Assembly (NCBI GenBank): GCA_013214625.1
Contig: JABSPO010000002.1
Span: 34,407-98,406 of the forward strand
Direction of reading: 5' to 3'
Length of the DNA: 64,000 nt
Source: Flavobacteriaceae bacterium
GTDB lineage: Bacteria; Bacteroidota; Bacteroidia; Flavobacteriales; Flavobacteriaceae
Below are positions 38,894 to 48,668 of the stretch, one piece after another. Below the pieces are notes generated by a model. That model saw only the letters and a program-made list of their open reading frames with translations. It was not told the DNA's origin and made no database searches. Made by a program: the position numbers and the translations under genes. Numbering within the stretch: the stretch's first letter is position 1; each line of letters begins with the position of its first letter.

Positions 38894-39988
38894 ATGAGCG
38901 AAGTAAGACATAACTGGACGAAGGAAGAAATTCTAGAAATATATAACAGACCAATGATGGATTTGCTGTATGATGCAGCAACCATTCATAGAAAACAACA
39001 TGATCCTAATGTTGTACAAGTGTCCACATTACTTTCAATAAAAACTGGAGGATGCTCGGAAGATTGTGGGTATTGCCCGCAAGCTGCACGTTATCATACT
39101 GGTGTTGAAGGGAATGATTTAATGACGGTAAACCAAGTAAAAGCACAAGCGCTAAGAGCAAAAGAAAGCGGAAGTTCTCGTGTATGCATGGGGGCTGCTT
39201 GGAGAAATGTGAAAGACGGGCCGGAGTTTGATCAAGTATTAGAGATGGTACGTGGTATTAATAAGTTGGATATGGAGGTTTGTTGTACTTTAGGTATGAT
39301 AACTGAAAACCAAGCACAACGTTTAGCAGAAGCAGGTTTATATGCGTACAATCATAACTTAGATTCATCAGAAGAGTATTACAAAAAAGTAATTTCTACA
39401 AGAGGATATCAAGATAGATTGGATACTATTAGTAATGTACGTAAAACAAATGTAACAGTTTGTTCAGGTGGAATTATCGGAATGGGAGAAAATATTGAAG
39501 ATAGAGCTGGAATGTTAGTTGCGCTTTCTACGTTGAATCCACAACCAGAATCTACGCCTATTAACGCATTAGTAGCTGTTGAGGGGACTCCTTTAGAAGA
39601 TGAAAAGCCAGTTGAAATTTGGGATATGATTCGTATGGTAGCAACTACCCGTATTGTATTACCGGAAACTCAAGTGCGTTTGTCTGCCGGAAGAACTCAA
39701 ATGAGTAGAGAAGGACAATCAATGTGTTTTTTTGCTGGAGCAAATTCTATTTTTGCAGGAGATAAGTTATTAACTACTCCAAATCCTGATGTAAATGAGG
39801 ATATGAAAATGTTTGAATTATTAGGACTGAAGCCGCAAAAAGCATTTACTAAAAAGGTACAACCGCAAACGGTTGAGGCTGCTGATTCTCAGTTCGAAAC
39901 ATTAGGAGAGAAGCCAAAATGGACCAGGCCAGATCATAAAATTGATAGAAATGAAGCTGCAAAAGCTAAAGGGAAATTAGTAAAATAA
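38894..39988 (+). CDS. bioB: biotin synthase
   Basis: Radical SAM CxxxCxxC: TGGCSEDCGYCPQAARYHTGVEG. Confidence 0.98.
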   Translation: MSEVRHNWTKEEILEIYNRPMMDLLYDAATIHRKQHDPNVVQVSTLLSIKTGGCSEDCGYCPQAARYHTGVEGNDLMTVNQVKAQALRAKESGSSRVCMGAAWRNVKDGPEFDQVLEMVRGINKLDMEVCCTLGMITENQAQRLAEAGLYAYNHNLDSSEEYYKKVISTRGYQDRLDTISNVRKTNVTVCSGGIIGMGENIEDRAGMLVALSTLNPQPESTPINALVAVEGTPLEDEKPVEIWDMIRMVATTRIVLPETQVRLSAGRTQMSREGQSMCFFAGANSIFAGDKLLTTPNPDVNEDMKMFELLGLKPQKAFTKKVQPQTVEAADSQFETLGEKPKWTRPDHKIDRNEAAKAKGKLVK

Positions 39989-39992
39989 GATT

Positions 39993-40490
39993 GTGATGAA
40001 AAAGTTATTAGTTGTAGTTGTTTTGATGAGTGTATCGTTTGTCAATGCACAAGTTTTTACCGGAAAGGGAGATAAAAAAGTGCAGGTAGGAGCGACTTTT
40101 CAAGAAGATGCACGGGGTGTGAATGTGAGTTTTGATTATGGTCTAGGAGACAATATTTCTGTAGGGTTATTAGGCTCTTATGTATTAGGAGTTTCTAATG
40201 CAAGAGACTTTAAGCCAGATTTTGACGAAGCAGTTGATTTACAAGTTCGTTTTAACGCAAATATTGGAAATGTAATCAATGTAAGTGATAAGCTAGATGT
40301 GTATCCAGGGTTGCATTTAGGTTTAAAGAATTTCGGAACACATTTAGGGGGGAGATATTTTTTCACAGATGGTTTTGGAGTGTTTTCGGAACTTTCTGTT
40401 CCAATAGCAAAATATAAAAATAAAATTGAAGGCTTTGATAGAATTCATAATCAATTCTCGGTAAATATAGGGGCTGTTTTTAATTTGTAA
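39993..40490 (+). CDS. outer membrane beta-barrel protein, hypothetical
   Basis: Signal peptide; beta-rich; C-terminal VNIGAVFNL. Confidence 0.75.
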   Translation: MMKKLLVVVVLMSVSFVNAQVFTGKGDKKVQVGATFQEDARGVNVSFDYGLGDNISVGLLGSYVLGVSNARDFKPDFDEAVDLQVRFNANIGNVINVSDKLDVYPGLHLGLKNFGTHLGGRYFFTDGFGVFSELSVPIAKYKNKIEGFDRIHNQFSVNIGAVFNL

Positions 40491-40510
40491 AAAACACTAC
40501 ATATCACAAT

Positions 40511-40554
40511 AATAACAAAAGCGTTAATTTTAAGGAATTAATGCTTTTGTTATT
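40511..40554. terminator. bidirectional terminator overlapping the 3' end of recX
   Basis: AATAACAAAAGCGTTAATT...AATTAATGCTTTTGTTATT. Confidence 0.7.
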
Positions 40555-41003
40555 TCATATACTAAGTTAGATTCCCATCCTCTGTATAGTAAGTAATCGG
40601 CTAACTTTTTACGTTTTTTATACACATTAGTTTCAGTAATGAAATCCAGTTTCTTTGTGGCTAAATAATTTAATTTCGTAAAGTAATCCTCCTCTGAAAA
40701 CTCTTTAAGCGCAGTTTTGATGTTATATTCACTGATTTTCCTGAATTTTAATTCACGAATAATTCTAACCCTTCCCCAGTGTTTGATGTTAAATTTTCCT
40801 CTAGCAAAACTTTTGGCAAAACGTTCCTCGTTTAAAAAGTTATGTTGAATCAAATGATAAATGATTTCATCAATAGCCATAGGAATCATTCTCATTTCTT
40901 TGAGCTTTGAGTTAACCTCGGCGTGACACCTATCCTGATACACGCAATAGTGCTCTAGTTTTCGTTTTGCTTCTGTTAAGGTATATGTTTTTGTAGTATT
41001 CAA
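40530..41003 (-). CDS. recX: regulatory protein RecX
   Basis: LEHYCVYQDRCHAEVNSKL, HNFLNEERFAKSFARGKFNIKHWGRVRIIRELKFRKIS. Confidence 0.93.
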   Translation of the reverse strand: MNTTKTYTLTEAKRKLEHYCVYQDRCHAEVNSKLKEMRMIPMAIDEIIYHLIQHNFLNEERFAKSFARGKFNIKHWGRVRIIRELKFRKISEYNIKTALKEFSEEDYFTKLNYLATKKLDFITETNVYKKRKKLADYLLYRGWESNLVYEITKALIP

Positions 41004-41112
41004 TATTTTATTTATAAATAGAAAGGTGATTAAATAATTCTGTTGTCTAATATGTTTTTTTAGAAAATTCGTATCTTAGTATTCTCCTTAAGAACTATTA
41101 AATTTCAAAAAT

Positions 41113-41898
41113 ATGAAAAAAATAGTTTCTTTATTGTTCTTTGTCAGCAGTATGTTATCTGCTCAAGTTGGAATTAATACTACAGCACCCAGTCCCGCAT
41201 CTGTATTGCATTTAGAAGCACTAAATAACTTAGGTGTCTATGGTGGTTTTATGCCTCCTAAAGTTACTTTAGCGGAAAGAGAGTTGATTCCAGTAACAGT
41301 ATCCGACGATGGGATGATGGTTTTTTTGTCAGATGGTTTAGTACGCTGTGTACAAATTTATGATGCAGTTAATAATGTGTGGGTAGATTTTTATTGTATG
41401 CCAATAACTTTGCCTGTCATATTTTCACAAGATTTTGATTCGAATACTAGTTGGACATTTACTTCTGATGTAGCTTTTTTTCAAAACGGTTCTGATGGAT
41501 ATTATGATATTTCTAATGGAGCTGAATTTCCTAGCTTACTACTAAATAATAATTTTTTTGGAATTCTTGATTTGAATGATGAAGGTGATAATGGTACAAC
41601 TGGAGAGGCAACATTATTGTTTGGACAGGTAGATGTATCAGGTATAGCTAATGCAATATTCTCTTTTGAGTATGATTCTCATGAATTTAATAATGTTGCT
41701 GATTATTTTAAATATGAATTATTTCATGACGGTGTTGGACAAGGGAAAATTGTGCTCTGTGAAGGTTGTAATAACGATTCCGACGGTGTAATATCAGTTG
41801 GTATACCTGATTCGGTAACTAATTTTCATGTTGAAATAATAGTGCAATGCAATGGTGTAAATGATTATGTAGGTTTTGATAATTTTAAAATATATTAG
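41113..41898 (+). CDS. exported surface-type protein, copy 1
   Basis: Signal peptide + AQVGINTTAPSPASVLHLE...GGFMPPKVTLAERELIPVTVSDDGMMVFLSD. Confidence 0.8.
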   Translation: MKKIVSLLFFVSSMLSAQVGINTTAPSPASVLHLEALNNLGVYGGFMPPKVTLAERELIPVTVSDDGMMVFLSDGLVRCVQIYDAVNNVWVDFYCMPITLPVIFSQDFDSNTSWTFTSDVAFFQNGSDGYYDISNGAEFPSLLLNNNFFGILDLNDEGDNGTTGEATLLFGQVDVSGIANAIFSFEYDSHEFNNVADYFKYELFHDGVGQGKIVLCEGCNNDSDGVISVGIPDSVTNFHVEIIVQCNGVNDYVGFDNFKIY

Positions 41899-41901
41899 AT
41901 T

Positions 41902-42207
41902 ATGAAACATATGATGTGTATTGTAATTGGGGCGTTTTTTTCAGTGTTTTCATTTTCTCAGGTTGGAATAGGAACAGTTGCTCCAAGTTCTGCTGCGGTA
42001 TTACATTTGAAAACGGCTAATATTGGAATAGTAAAGTTTGGCGGCTTCTTGTTGCCGATAGTTACAGAAGTGCAACAAGCCTTAATTCCTGTAACAGCAT
42101 CTGATGATGGTTTACTTGTTTTTGTAAAGGATGTAGGAACTGGTAAATGGTGCTTGGATATTTATGATGCAAAACAAGATGTATGGAGGAGTATTAAGTG
42201 TATGTAG
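41902..42207 (+). CDS. exported surface-type protein, short paralog (copy 2)
   Basis: SQVGIGTVAPSSAAVLHLKT...GGFLLPIVTEVQQALIPVTASDDGLLVFVKD. Confidence 0.78.
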   Translation: MKHMMCIVIGAFFSVFSFSQVGIGTVAPSSAAVLHLKTANIGIVKFGGFLLPIVTEVQQALIPVTASDDGLLVFVKDVGTGKWCLDIYDAKQDVWRSIKCM

Positions 42208-42399
42208 TTTAGGACTATGATAAACGAAGTAATCTTTTAATGCGAATTTTCTAATTAATAATCTCTTTATATTAAACTTAAAATTAATGGATGCAGAGGT
42301 TGTTATATACTCTGTAACTACTTGATATTTATATTTTTGTAAAAAAATTTAAAAGTAGTATATTCGTCTCGGTTATACTAAAATACTTATCCCAATAAT

Positions 42400-43247
42400 A
42401 TGAAAAAAAACAGCTTTTTTGCTACTATTCTTTTGTGGCATAGTTTCAGCTCAAGTTGGTATTAATATAACTTCTCCAAGTTCATCATCCGTCTTGCGTT
42501 TAGAGTCCTTAAATGGATCGAGGACACATGGTTGTTTTGTGCCTCCAGTGGTAAGTTTGCAGAAAGGATTTTGATTCCTGTTTCTGCTACGATGATAGTT
42601 TAATGGTTTTTGTGAGTGATTCGGAATCAGTAAAATGGTGTAGGGATATTTATGATGCACTACAAACCACTTGGTGAGGTGTTAATTGTAATATAACAAC
42701 CTGTGATACTGGAATATATCTATAATATTTTCCAGTATCACTTTTAATACAGGTCGTGATAAAAGAACTAATTCAGGTGATTATCCTGGGGAGTTACATG
42801 AATGATTTATGATAGTATGGCAAATACTGGTAATGAAGATAATGATTATGCCTATATTAATACAGGCTGTCAGTTTGAATTAAATAACACAGACGGGCCA
42901 GTTTACGTTAACGATGCAAATAGTTGTAAAGAGGACATGTAACGGTTTGTTTTTCTGTTGATACAGATACGGCAGGAGCCTTATAGTGTGATCCAGCATC
43001 TCATAATACGGATAACACAAACAATACTAACGATTATGTAAATGTGGAATATTCAAATTAAGGTGGAAACGGTACTGCAGATCATACTTTAGTTGCGCCA
43101 AACCCTCAAAATGGAACCTTTCCAACAGGACGGATTTCGGTTTCAGGATTGAGTGGTACAACATTACGTATTAGAATTACTTCAAGTACTTGGGCTGTGG
43201 ATGAGTATTTTTATTATGATAATATATTAATAGAAGGAGGTAGTTAA
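42400..43247 (+). pseudogene. degenerate third paralog of the 41113/41902 family
   Basis: Frameshifted blocks: VSAQVGINITSPSSSSVLRLESLNG..CFVPPVVSLQKG; ...NDYAYINTGCQFELNNTDGPVYVND; ...FPTGRISVSGLSGTTLRIRITSSTWAVDEYFYYDNILIEGGS*. Confidence 0.85.
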
Positions 43248-43260
43248 TATCACTTAAGCA

Positions 43261-43305
43261 TAGATAGTAAAAAACCAGCGCATTGCGCTGGTTTTTTACT
43301 ATCTA
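43261..43305. terminator. perfect 21-bp stem terminator between convergent genes
   Basis: TAGATAGTAAAAAACCAGCGC-ATT-GCGCTGGTTTTTTACTATCTA. Confidence 0.9.
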
Positions 43306-44846
43306 ATTTTTTTTCCTTTATCATCATAAAAATGATATTCTAGATATGTGTAAGCATCTCTAGGTAATATTTTAATCCATTTTTTATGTTCTAAAAACCA
43401 TTTAGAACGGATTGATGGAAATCCTTGTGTTAAAAAGGCAGCTATAAAAGGGTGCACGTGTAGTACTACTTTTTTAGGTCCTTTACTTAATATTCTGTCA
43501 AGTTCAGAAGTTATTTTCTGTATCAATACAATTGGAGCTTCAACTTCTGCTCCATTTTTGTCATTAGGGTTTTTCTCTAATGTTTTGATTTTTACTTCTG
43601 GTCTAACACGTTGTCTAGTTATCTGTATTAACCCAAATTTACTCGGGGGTAATATCTTATGTTTAGCTTTATCGGTTGCCATTTGATCTTTCAAATGCTG
43701 AAACAATTGTTTTCTGTTTTCAGGACTTGACATGTCAATAAAGTCGACTACAATAATTCCTCCCATGTCTCTAAGTCTTAATTGTCTTGCAACTTCTGTT
43801 GCTGCAATAATATTAACTTCTAGAGCTGTACCTTCTTGGCTTTTAGATTTATTAGATCTGTTACCACTGTTTACATCTATTACATGTAACGCTTCGGTAT
43901 GTTCAATAACTAAATATGTTCCTTTACTAGAGGAAACTGTTTGACCAAACGATGTTTTAATCTGGCGTTCAACCCCGTGTTTTTCAAAAATAGGGACGTC
44001 AGATTGATGTAACTTAACGATTGATTCTTTCTTTGGTGCAATACGTCGCACCGTCTCTTTAATTTGTCCATAAAGCGCTTTATCATCAACATGTATAGCG
44101 GAAAATGAATCGTTAAACAAATCCCTTAAAATAGAAGATGTTTTGTTCATTTCGCTTAATACTGTTGAGGGTAGTTCTGCTTTATGAAGTTTTTTGCACA
44201 TTGCTGTCCATTTGGATAACAAATTTTGCATGTCTTTGTCCAGTTCGGCTACTTTTTTGCCTTCCGCTACTGTACGAACGATAACACCAAATCCTTTCGG
44301 TTTAATGCTATGAACTAATTTCTTTAATCGACTTTTTTCGGCTTTATCTTCAATTTTTTGAGAGATAGAAACACGGTCAGAAAAAGGAACTAAAACGATA
44401 AAACGTCCAGCAATTGATAATTCTGAACTTAATCGAGGTCCTTTTGTAGAAATAGGTTCTTTTACAATTTGTACGAGAATTGATTGATTTGACTTTAAAG
44501 CATCATTGATGCTTCCGTCTTTATCAATTTCATTCTCAAACGGAAAATTATCCAGATTAAAATCTTTTAATTTACCGGTGCTTACACTTTTTACGAATTT
44601 CAGTAAAGAAGGTACTTTTGGTCCTAGATCGTGATAATGTAAAAAGCCATCTTTTTCATAGCCAACATTTACAAAAGCCGCATTAAGACCAGGCATAGTT
44701 TTTCTAATTTTAGCAAGAAATATGTCTCCTACATTAAATTGGTTTTCACTATTTTCTTCTTTGTGTAATTCGATTAATTTTCCATCATTTAATAAGGCAA
44801 AATCAACTTTTGAGGAACTGGATCTGATAATTAATTCTTTGTTCAC
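43299..44846 (-). CDS. rng: ribonuclease G (Rne/Rng family)
   Basis: S1-like N-terminus GDIFLAKIRKTMPGLNAAFVNVGYEKDGFLHYHDLGP; VIDVNSGNRS; MGGIIVVDFIDM; GLIQITRQRVRPE. Confidence 0.95.
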   Translation of the reverse strand: MNKELIIRSSSSKVDFALLNDGKLIELHKEENSENQFNVGDIFLAKIRKTMPGLNAAFVNVGYEKDGFLHYHDLGPKVPSLLKFVKSVSTGKLKDFNLDNFPFENEIDKDGSINDALKSNQSILVQIVKEPISTKGPRLSSELSIAGRFIVLVPFSDRVSISQKIEDKAEKSRLKKLVHSIKPKGFGVIVRTVAEGKKVAELDKDMQNLLSKWTAMCKKLHKAELPSTVLSEMNKTSSILRDLFNDSFSAIHVDDKALYGQIKETVRRIAPKKESIVKLHQSDVPIFEKHGVERQIKTSFGQTVSSSKGTYLVIEHTEALHVIDVNSGNRSNKSKSQEGTALEVNIIAATEVARQLRLRDMGGIIVVDFIDMSSPENRKQLFQHLKDQMATDKAKHKILPPSKFGLIQITRQRVRPEVKIKTLEKNPNDKNGAEVEAPIVLIQKITSELDRILSKGPKKVVLHVHPFIAAFLTQGFPSIRSKWFLEHKKWIKILPRDAYTYLEYHFYDDKGKKIR

Positions 44847-44960
44847 TCTTTAATTAATTTAATCCATACCGTAATTAGTATAGATGGTACTCTTTTTTAC
44901 TGTAGTTAAAATGTCTACAAATTAACTACTTGCTTAAAAAAGAAAAAGTAGTTTTAAAAA

Positions 44961-45050
44961 CTACTTTTTCTTGTGACGGTTAGCTCTTCTACGCTTTTTA
45001 CGCTTATGCGTAGCTACTTTATGTCTTTTTCTTTTCTTACCACTTGGCAT
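44961..45050 (-). CDS. 29-aa highly basic protein, AURKAIP1/COX24-domain (bL38-like ribosomal) family
   Basis: Translated MPSGKKRKRHKVATHKRKKRRRANRHKKK; absent from the supplied ORF track (<60 aa). Confidence 0.8.
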   Translation of the reverse strand: MPSGKKRKRHKVATHKRKKRRRANRHKKK

Positions 45051-45082
45051 AACTTGAAATTTTTTAGATTAATAATTCGTTT

Positions 45083-45373
45083 TTATTTTACTTCTACATT
45101 TGTTTTCACACCTTCTAAAAACACTTTAGCTGGCTTAAATGCAGGAATGTTGTGTGCAGGTATTTTAATTGTAGTATTTTTAGAGATATTTCTCCCAGTT
45201 TTTTCAGCTCTAGTTTTAATGATAAAACTTCCAAAACCTCTTAAGTAAACATTGTCACCACTTTCTAATGAGTTTTTCACCTCGTTCATAAAAGATTCAA
45301 CAGTTGCTTGTACATCACCTTTTTCTATTCCTAACTTTTCTGAGATTTTAGTTACGATATCTGCTTTTGTCAT
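45083..45373 (-). CDS. HU family DNA-binding protein
   Basis: MTKADIVTKISEKLGIEKGDVQATVESFMNEVKNSLESGDNVYLRGFGSFIIKTRAEKTGRNISKNTTIKIPAHNIPAFKPAK. Confidence 0.96.
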   Translation of the reverse strand: MTKADIVTKISEKLGIEKGDVQATVESFMNEVKNSLESGDNVYLRGFGSFIIKTRAEKTGRNISKNTTIKIPAHNIPAFKPAKVFLEGVKTNVEVK

Positions 45374-45505
45374 TTCTATTAAATTTATTAAGTCCTTTTG
45401 TTAAATTTTAGGTGTGCAAATATACTAATTAATATTCCAAACAAGAATGCTAATTGATTAAAATTTAACCAGATAAAAAATTAATTTAGCCAAATATATT
45501 TTAAA

Positions 45506-46546
45506 ATGAAAAACTTCTCTAATCAGCTAGTATCGTGGTACTTAAAAAACAAGCGTGATTTGCCTTGGCGAAATACTGTGGATCCCTATAAAATATGGTT
45601 GTCTGAAATCATGTTGCAGCAGACTCGTGTTGCGCAAGGATTGCCTTATTATTTAAAATTTGTGAGCGCTTTTCCGTCAGTAATAGGTTTAGCTGAAGCC
45701 TCTGAAGAAGAAGTTTTAAAGTTATGGCAAGGGCTTGGTTATTACTCACGAGCACGAAATTTACATGCAACAGCTAAGTATGTTTCATATGAGCTAAAAG
45801 GTGTCTTTCCTGATAATTATAATGATTTAAAAAAATTAAAGGGAGTTGGTGATTATACTGCAAGTGCAATAGCTTCCATTTGTTATAAAGAACCTAAAGC
45901 TGTGTTGGATGGGAATGTGTTTAGAGTATTGGCTAGGTTATACGGTATAGATACGCCAATAAATAGTCCTGCTGGAGTAAAGGTATTTGCTGAGTTATCA
46001 CAGCAGTTACTTGATGTAAATAATCCTGATACGCATAATCAGGCAATTATGGAGTTTGGCGCTAGACATTGCGCGCCAAAAAAACCGCTTTGTGAATCGT
46101 GTATCTATAATAGGAGTTGTGTTGCTTTGAAAAACAATCAAGTTGGCGAGTTGCCAGTAAAGCTTAAAAAGATAAAAGTAAAAAAAAGGTATTTCAATTA
46201 CATTGTTCCTATAGCTGATAATGGTTTTACAATTTTAAACAAAAGAGCAGAGAAAGGGATCTGGGCTAATTTATATGAGTTTCCTTTAGTAGAAACTATG
46301 GGGGTAATTGGAATTAAAGAGTTGAAGAATGAAATTCATAAATTAGCTGTTTTAGATACTTCTTTTGAGCTAAGTATGTATAATGAAAAAGAAATTGTAC
46401 ATAAATTATCGCATCAACATATCTATACAAGGTTTTGGATTGCAACCACTGATAAGCTCATGGAACCGAAAGTTTCCTTTTCAGAAATAGAAAAATATCC
46501 TGTTCCTGTTTTGATTGCGAACTTTATTAATGAGTTCTCGTTTTAA
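45506..46546 (+). CDS. mutY: A/G-specific adenine glycosylase
   Basis: NKRDLPWRNTVDPYKIWLSEIMLQQTRVAQGLPYY, LKGVGDYTASAIAS, 4Fe-4S cysteines CAPKKPLCESCIYNRSC. Confidence 0.97.
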   Translation: MKNFSNQLVSWYLKNKRDLPWRNTVDPYKIWLSEIMLQQTRVAQGLPYYLKFVSAFPSVIGLAEASEEEVLKLWQGLGYYSRARNLHATAKYVSYELKGVFPDNYNDLKKLKGVGDYTASAIASICYKEPKAVLDGNVFRVLARLYGIDTPINSPAGVKVFAELSQQLLDVNNPDTHNQAIMEFGARHCAPKKPLCESCIYNRSCVALKNNQVGELPVKLKKIKVKKRYFNYIVPIADNGFTILNKRAEKGIWANLYEFPLVETMGVIGIKELKNEIHKLAVLDTSFELSMYNEKEIVHKLSHQHIYTRFWIATTDKLMEPKVSFSEIEKYPVPVLIANFINEFSF

Positions 46547-46570
46547 ATGAATTAAAATTTCACTATTTTT

Positions 46571-46586
46571 GATATAGATCTATATC
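46571..46586. promoter_or_regulatory. 16-bp perfect palindrome upstream of ssb
   Basis: GATATAGATCTATATC. Confidence 0.35.
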
Positions 46587-46701
46587 TTCGGTGTAAGTAC
46601 ACGAGGTATGGATTAACAAATAACTTTTTTCGTTCGAGGCATTCCGATAGCCATCTGGACGGGGAATTAAACCCACTGCTGGGATTAAATAGGTAAAACT
46701 T

Positions 46702-47148
46702 ATGAGCACTTTAAATAAAGTAATGTTAATTGGTAATTTAGGAGATGATGTTAAAATGCATTATTTTGAAGGGGGTAATTGCGTAGGTAGATTTCCGATT
46801 GCCACAAGTGAAACTTACACGAGTAAGCAAACTGGTGAACGTGTTACTAACACGGAATGGCATAACATTGTAGTGCGTAATAAAGCTGCTGAAATTTGTG
46901 AGAAATACCTTAAAAAAGGAGATAAAATATATGTTGAAGGACGTATAAAATCAAGGCAATGGCAGGCAGAGGATGGGACTACTAGGTATTCTACTGAAAT
47001 TCAAGTGCAAGACTTTACGTTTCTATCCCCAAAATCTGACGGAGGATCAGGGCAGCAACAGGTTTCAAATACAGGTCAAGGAGCGGTTGTTACACCACAA
47101 CAGCCACAGCAACCAGCTGCGGATGAGAATGATGATTTGCCATTTTAA
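46702..47148 (+). CDS. ssb: single-stranded DNA-binding protein
   Basis: MSTLNKVMLIGNLGDDVKMHYFEGGNCVGRFPIATSETY; acidic C-terminus DENDDLPF. Confidence 0.97.
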   Translation: MSTLNKVMLIGNLGDDVKMHYFEGGNCVGRFPIATSETYTSKQTGERVTNTEWHNIVVRNKAAEICEKYLKKGDKIYVEGRIKSRQWQAEDGTTRYSTEIQVQDFTFLSPKSDGGSGQQQVSNTGQGAVVTPQQPQQPAADENDDLPF

Positions 47149-47248
47149 CTAAGCAGTCGGACTAATTTAAATTAAAATAACACTTTTTTTACTATTGCAT
47201 CTAACTATTATTAGTGTAATAGATTATTTAACTAAATAACACATATAA

Positions 47249-48562
47249 TTGGACCCCAGTATTCCGTTTTTTATTTTATCATTCAATAACAGCTCAGTAA
47301 TAAGTATTGTAGCTCTAGTAGTTTTATTAGTTTTTTCAGCCTTGATTTCGGGCTCGGAAGTAGCGTTTTTTTCATTGAATCAAGTGCAGCTCGACACAGA
47401 ATCCAAAACATTTAAAAACCAAAAGCTAGTAGCAAAATTATTAAGTAATCCGAAACGGTTATTAGCGACAATATTAGTGGCAAATAATTTTATTAATATT
47501 GCTACAGTATTGTTGTTTGCACATGCTTTTGACCCGTATTTTGATAAAATAGATGTTGTAGTTGATTTGTATTTCTTTAAGTTGAGCCTTTCTTTCTTTT
47601 TTAAAATAGTATTAGTTACTTTTTTAATATTGCTTTTTGGCGAAATATTGCCCAAAGTGTATGCGAGTAGGAATAATGAGAAATTTTCAGGATTTATGGC
47701 AAAGCCTTTACTTTTTTTGAAGAAAATATTGGTAATGTTTAGTGCGCCTATGCAGGCAGGAACCACTTTTTTAGAAAACAAACTTACAAAAACTAAATCA
47801 GAAATTAGTATCAATCAGCTGTCGCAAGTATTAGAATTAACAGCTGACGAGACAACAGACGGAGAGCAAAAAATATTAGACGGGATAGTGTCATTCGGGA
47901 ATACGGATACGAAACAGGTGATGCGTTCAAGAGTAGATATTTTTGCCTTGAATTCGGCAACATCATTTTCTGAAGTTCTTCAACTAATTATTAAGGCAGG
48001 TTATTCTAGAATTCCTGTTTACGAAGAGACTTTGGATAAGATTGTAGGGATGTTGTATGTAAAAGATTTACTTCCGTATTTAGAAAAAAAGGATGTGAAA
48101 TGGCAAGAGTTGATTCGCGAACCTTTTTTTGTTCCTGAGAATAAAAAATTAGATGATTTGTTAAAAGAATTTCAAGAGAAAAAAGTGCATTTAGCAATTG
48201 TTGTTGACGAATATGGTGGTACTTCTGGAGTGGTTACACTAGAAGATATCGTAGAAGAAATTATCGGGGATATTAATGACGAATTTGATGATGAGAGTCT
48301 TGTGTATTCAAAATTAGACGATCATAATTATGTGTTTGAAGGAAAAACGTCTTTAAAAGATATCTACAGAGTTGTAGATATTGATGAAGAATTGTTTGAA
48401 GAGAATAAAGGAGAAGCAGAAACAATAGCAGGTTTTGTGTTAGAGATTTCTGGAGGGTTTCCTAAAAAGGATGAAAAAATAACCTTTCAAGGGTATGTCT
48501 TTACGGTAGAGTCGTTAGGTAGTAAGAGGATAAAGCAATTGAAATTGACTTTGCCGGAGTAG
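47249..48562 (+). CDS. gldE: gliding motility-associated protein GldE (CNNM/CBS-domain, hemolysin C family)
   Basis: TTG start; LISGSEVAFFSLNQVQLD, CBS domains, HLAIVVDEYGGTSGVVTLEDIVEEIIGDINDEFD; follows ssb. Confidence 0.9.
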   Translation: MDPSIPFFILSFNNSSVISIVALVVLLVFSALISGSEVAFFSLNQVQLDTESKTFKNQKLVAKLLSNPKRLLATILVANNFINIATVLLFAHAFDPYFDKIDVVVDLYFFKLSLSFFFKIVLVTFLILLFGEILPKVYASRNNEKFSGFMAKPLLFLKKILVMFSAPMQAGTTFLENKLTKTKSEISINQLSQVLELTADETTDGEQKILDGIVSFGNTDTKQVMRSRVDIFALNSATSFSEVLQLIIKAGYSRIPVYEETLDKIVGMLYVKDLLPYLEKKDVKWQELIREPFFVPENKKLDDLLKEFQEKKVHLAIVVDEYGGTSGVVTLEDIVEEIIGDINDEFDDESLVYSKLDDHNYVFEGKTSLKDIYRVVDIDEELFEENKGEAETIAGFVLEISGGFPKKDEKITFQGYVFTVESLGSKRIKQLKLTLPE

Positions 48563-48585
48563 TAGTTTTCGAGTTCATAGCGTAT

Positions 48586-48618
48586 AAAAAAAACCACCGC
48601 GCTTACACGGTGGTTTTT
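48586..48618. terminator. bidirectional terminator after gldE
   Basis: AAAAACCACCG...CGGTGGTTTTT. Confidence 0.85.
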
Positions 48619-48668
48619 GTATATTCCTTAACCTTAAACTGTAAAAGACTCTTTTCTGAGTATTAAGT

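Noticed and set aside
42451-42660. 69-aa minus-strand ORF
   Set aside because: Antisense to the degenerate third paralog; product looks random.
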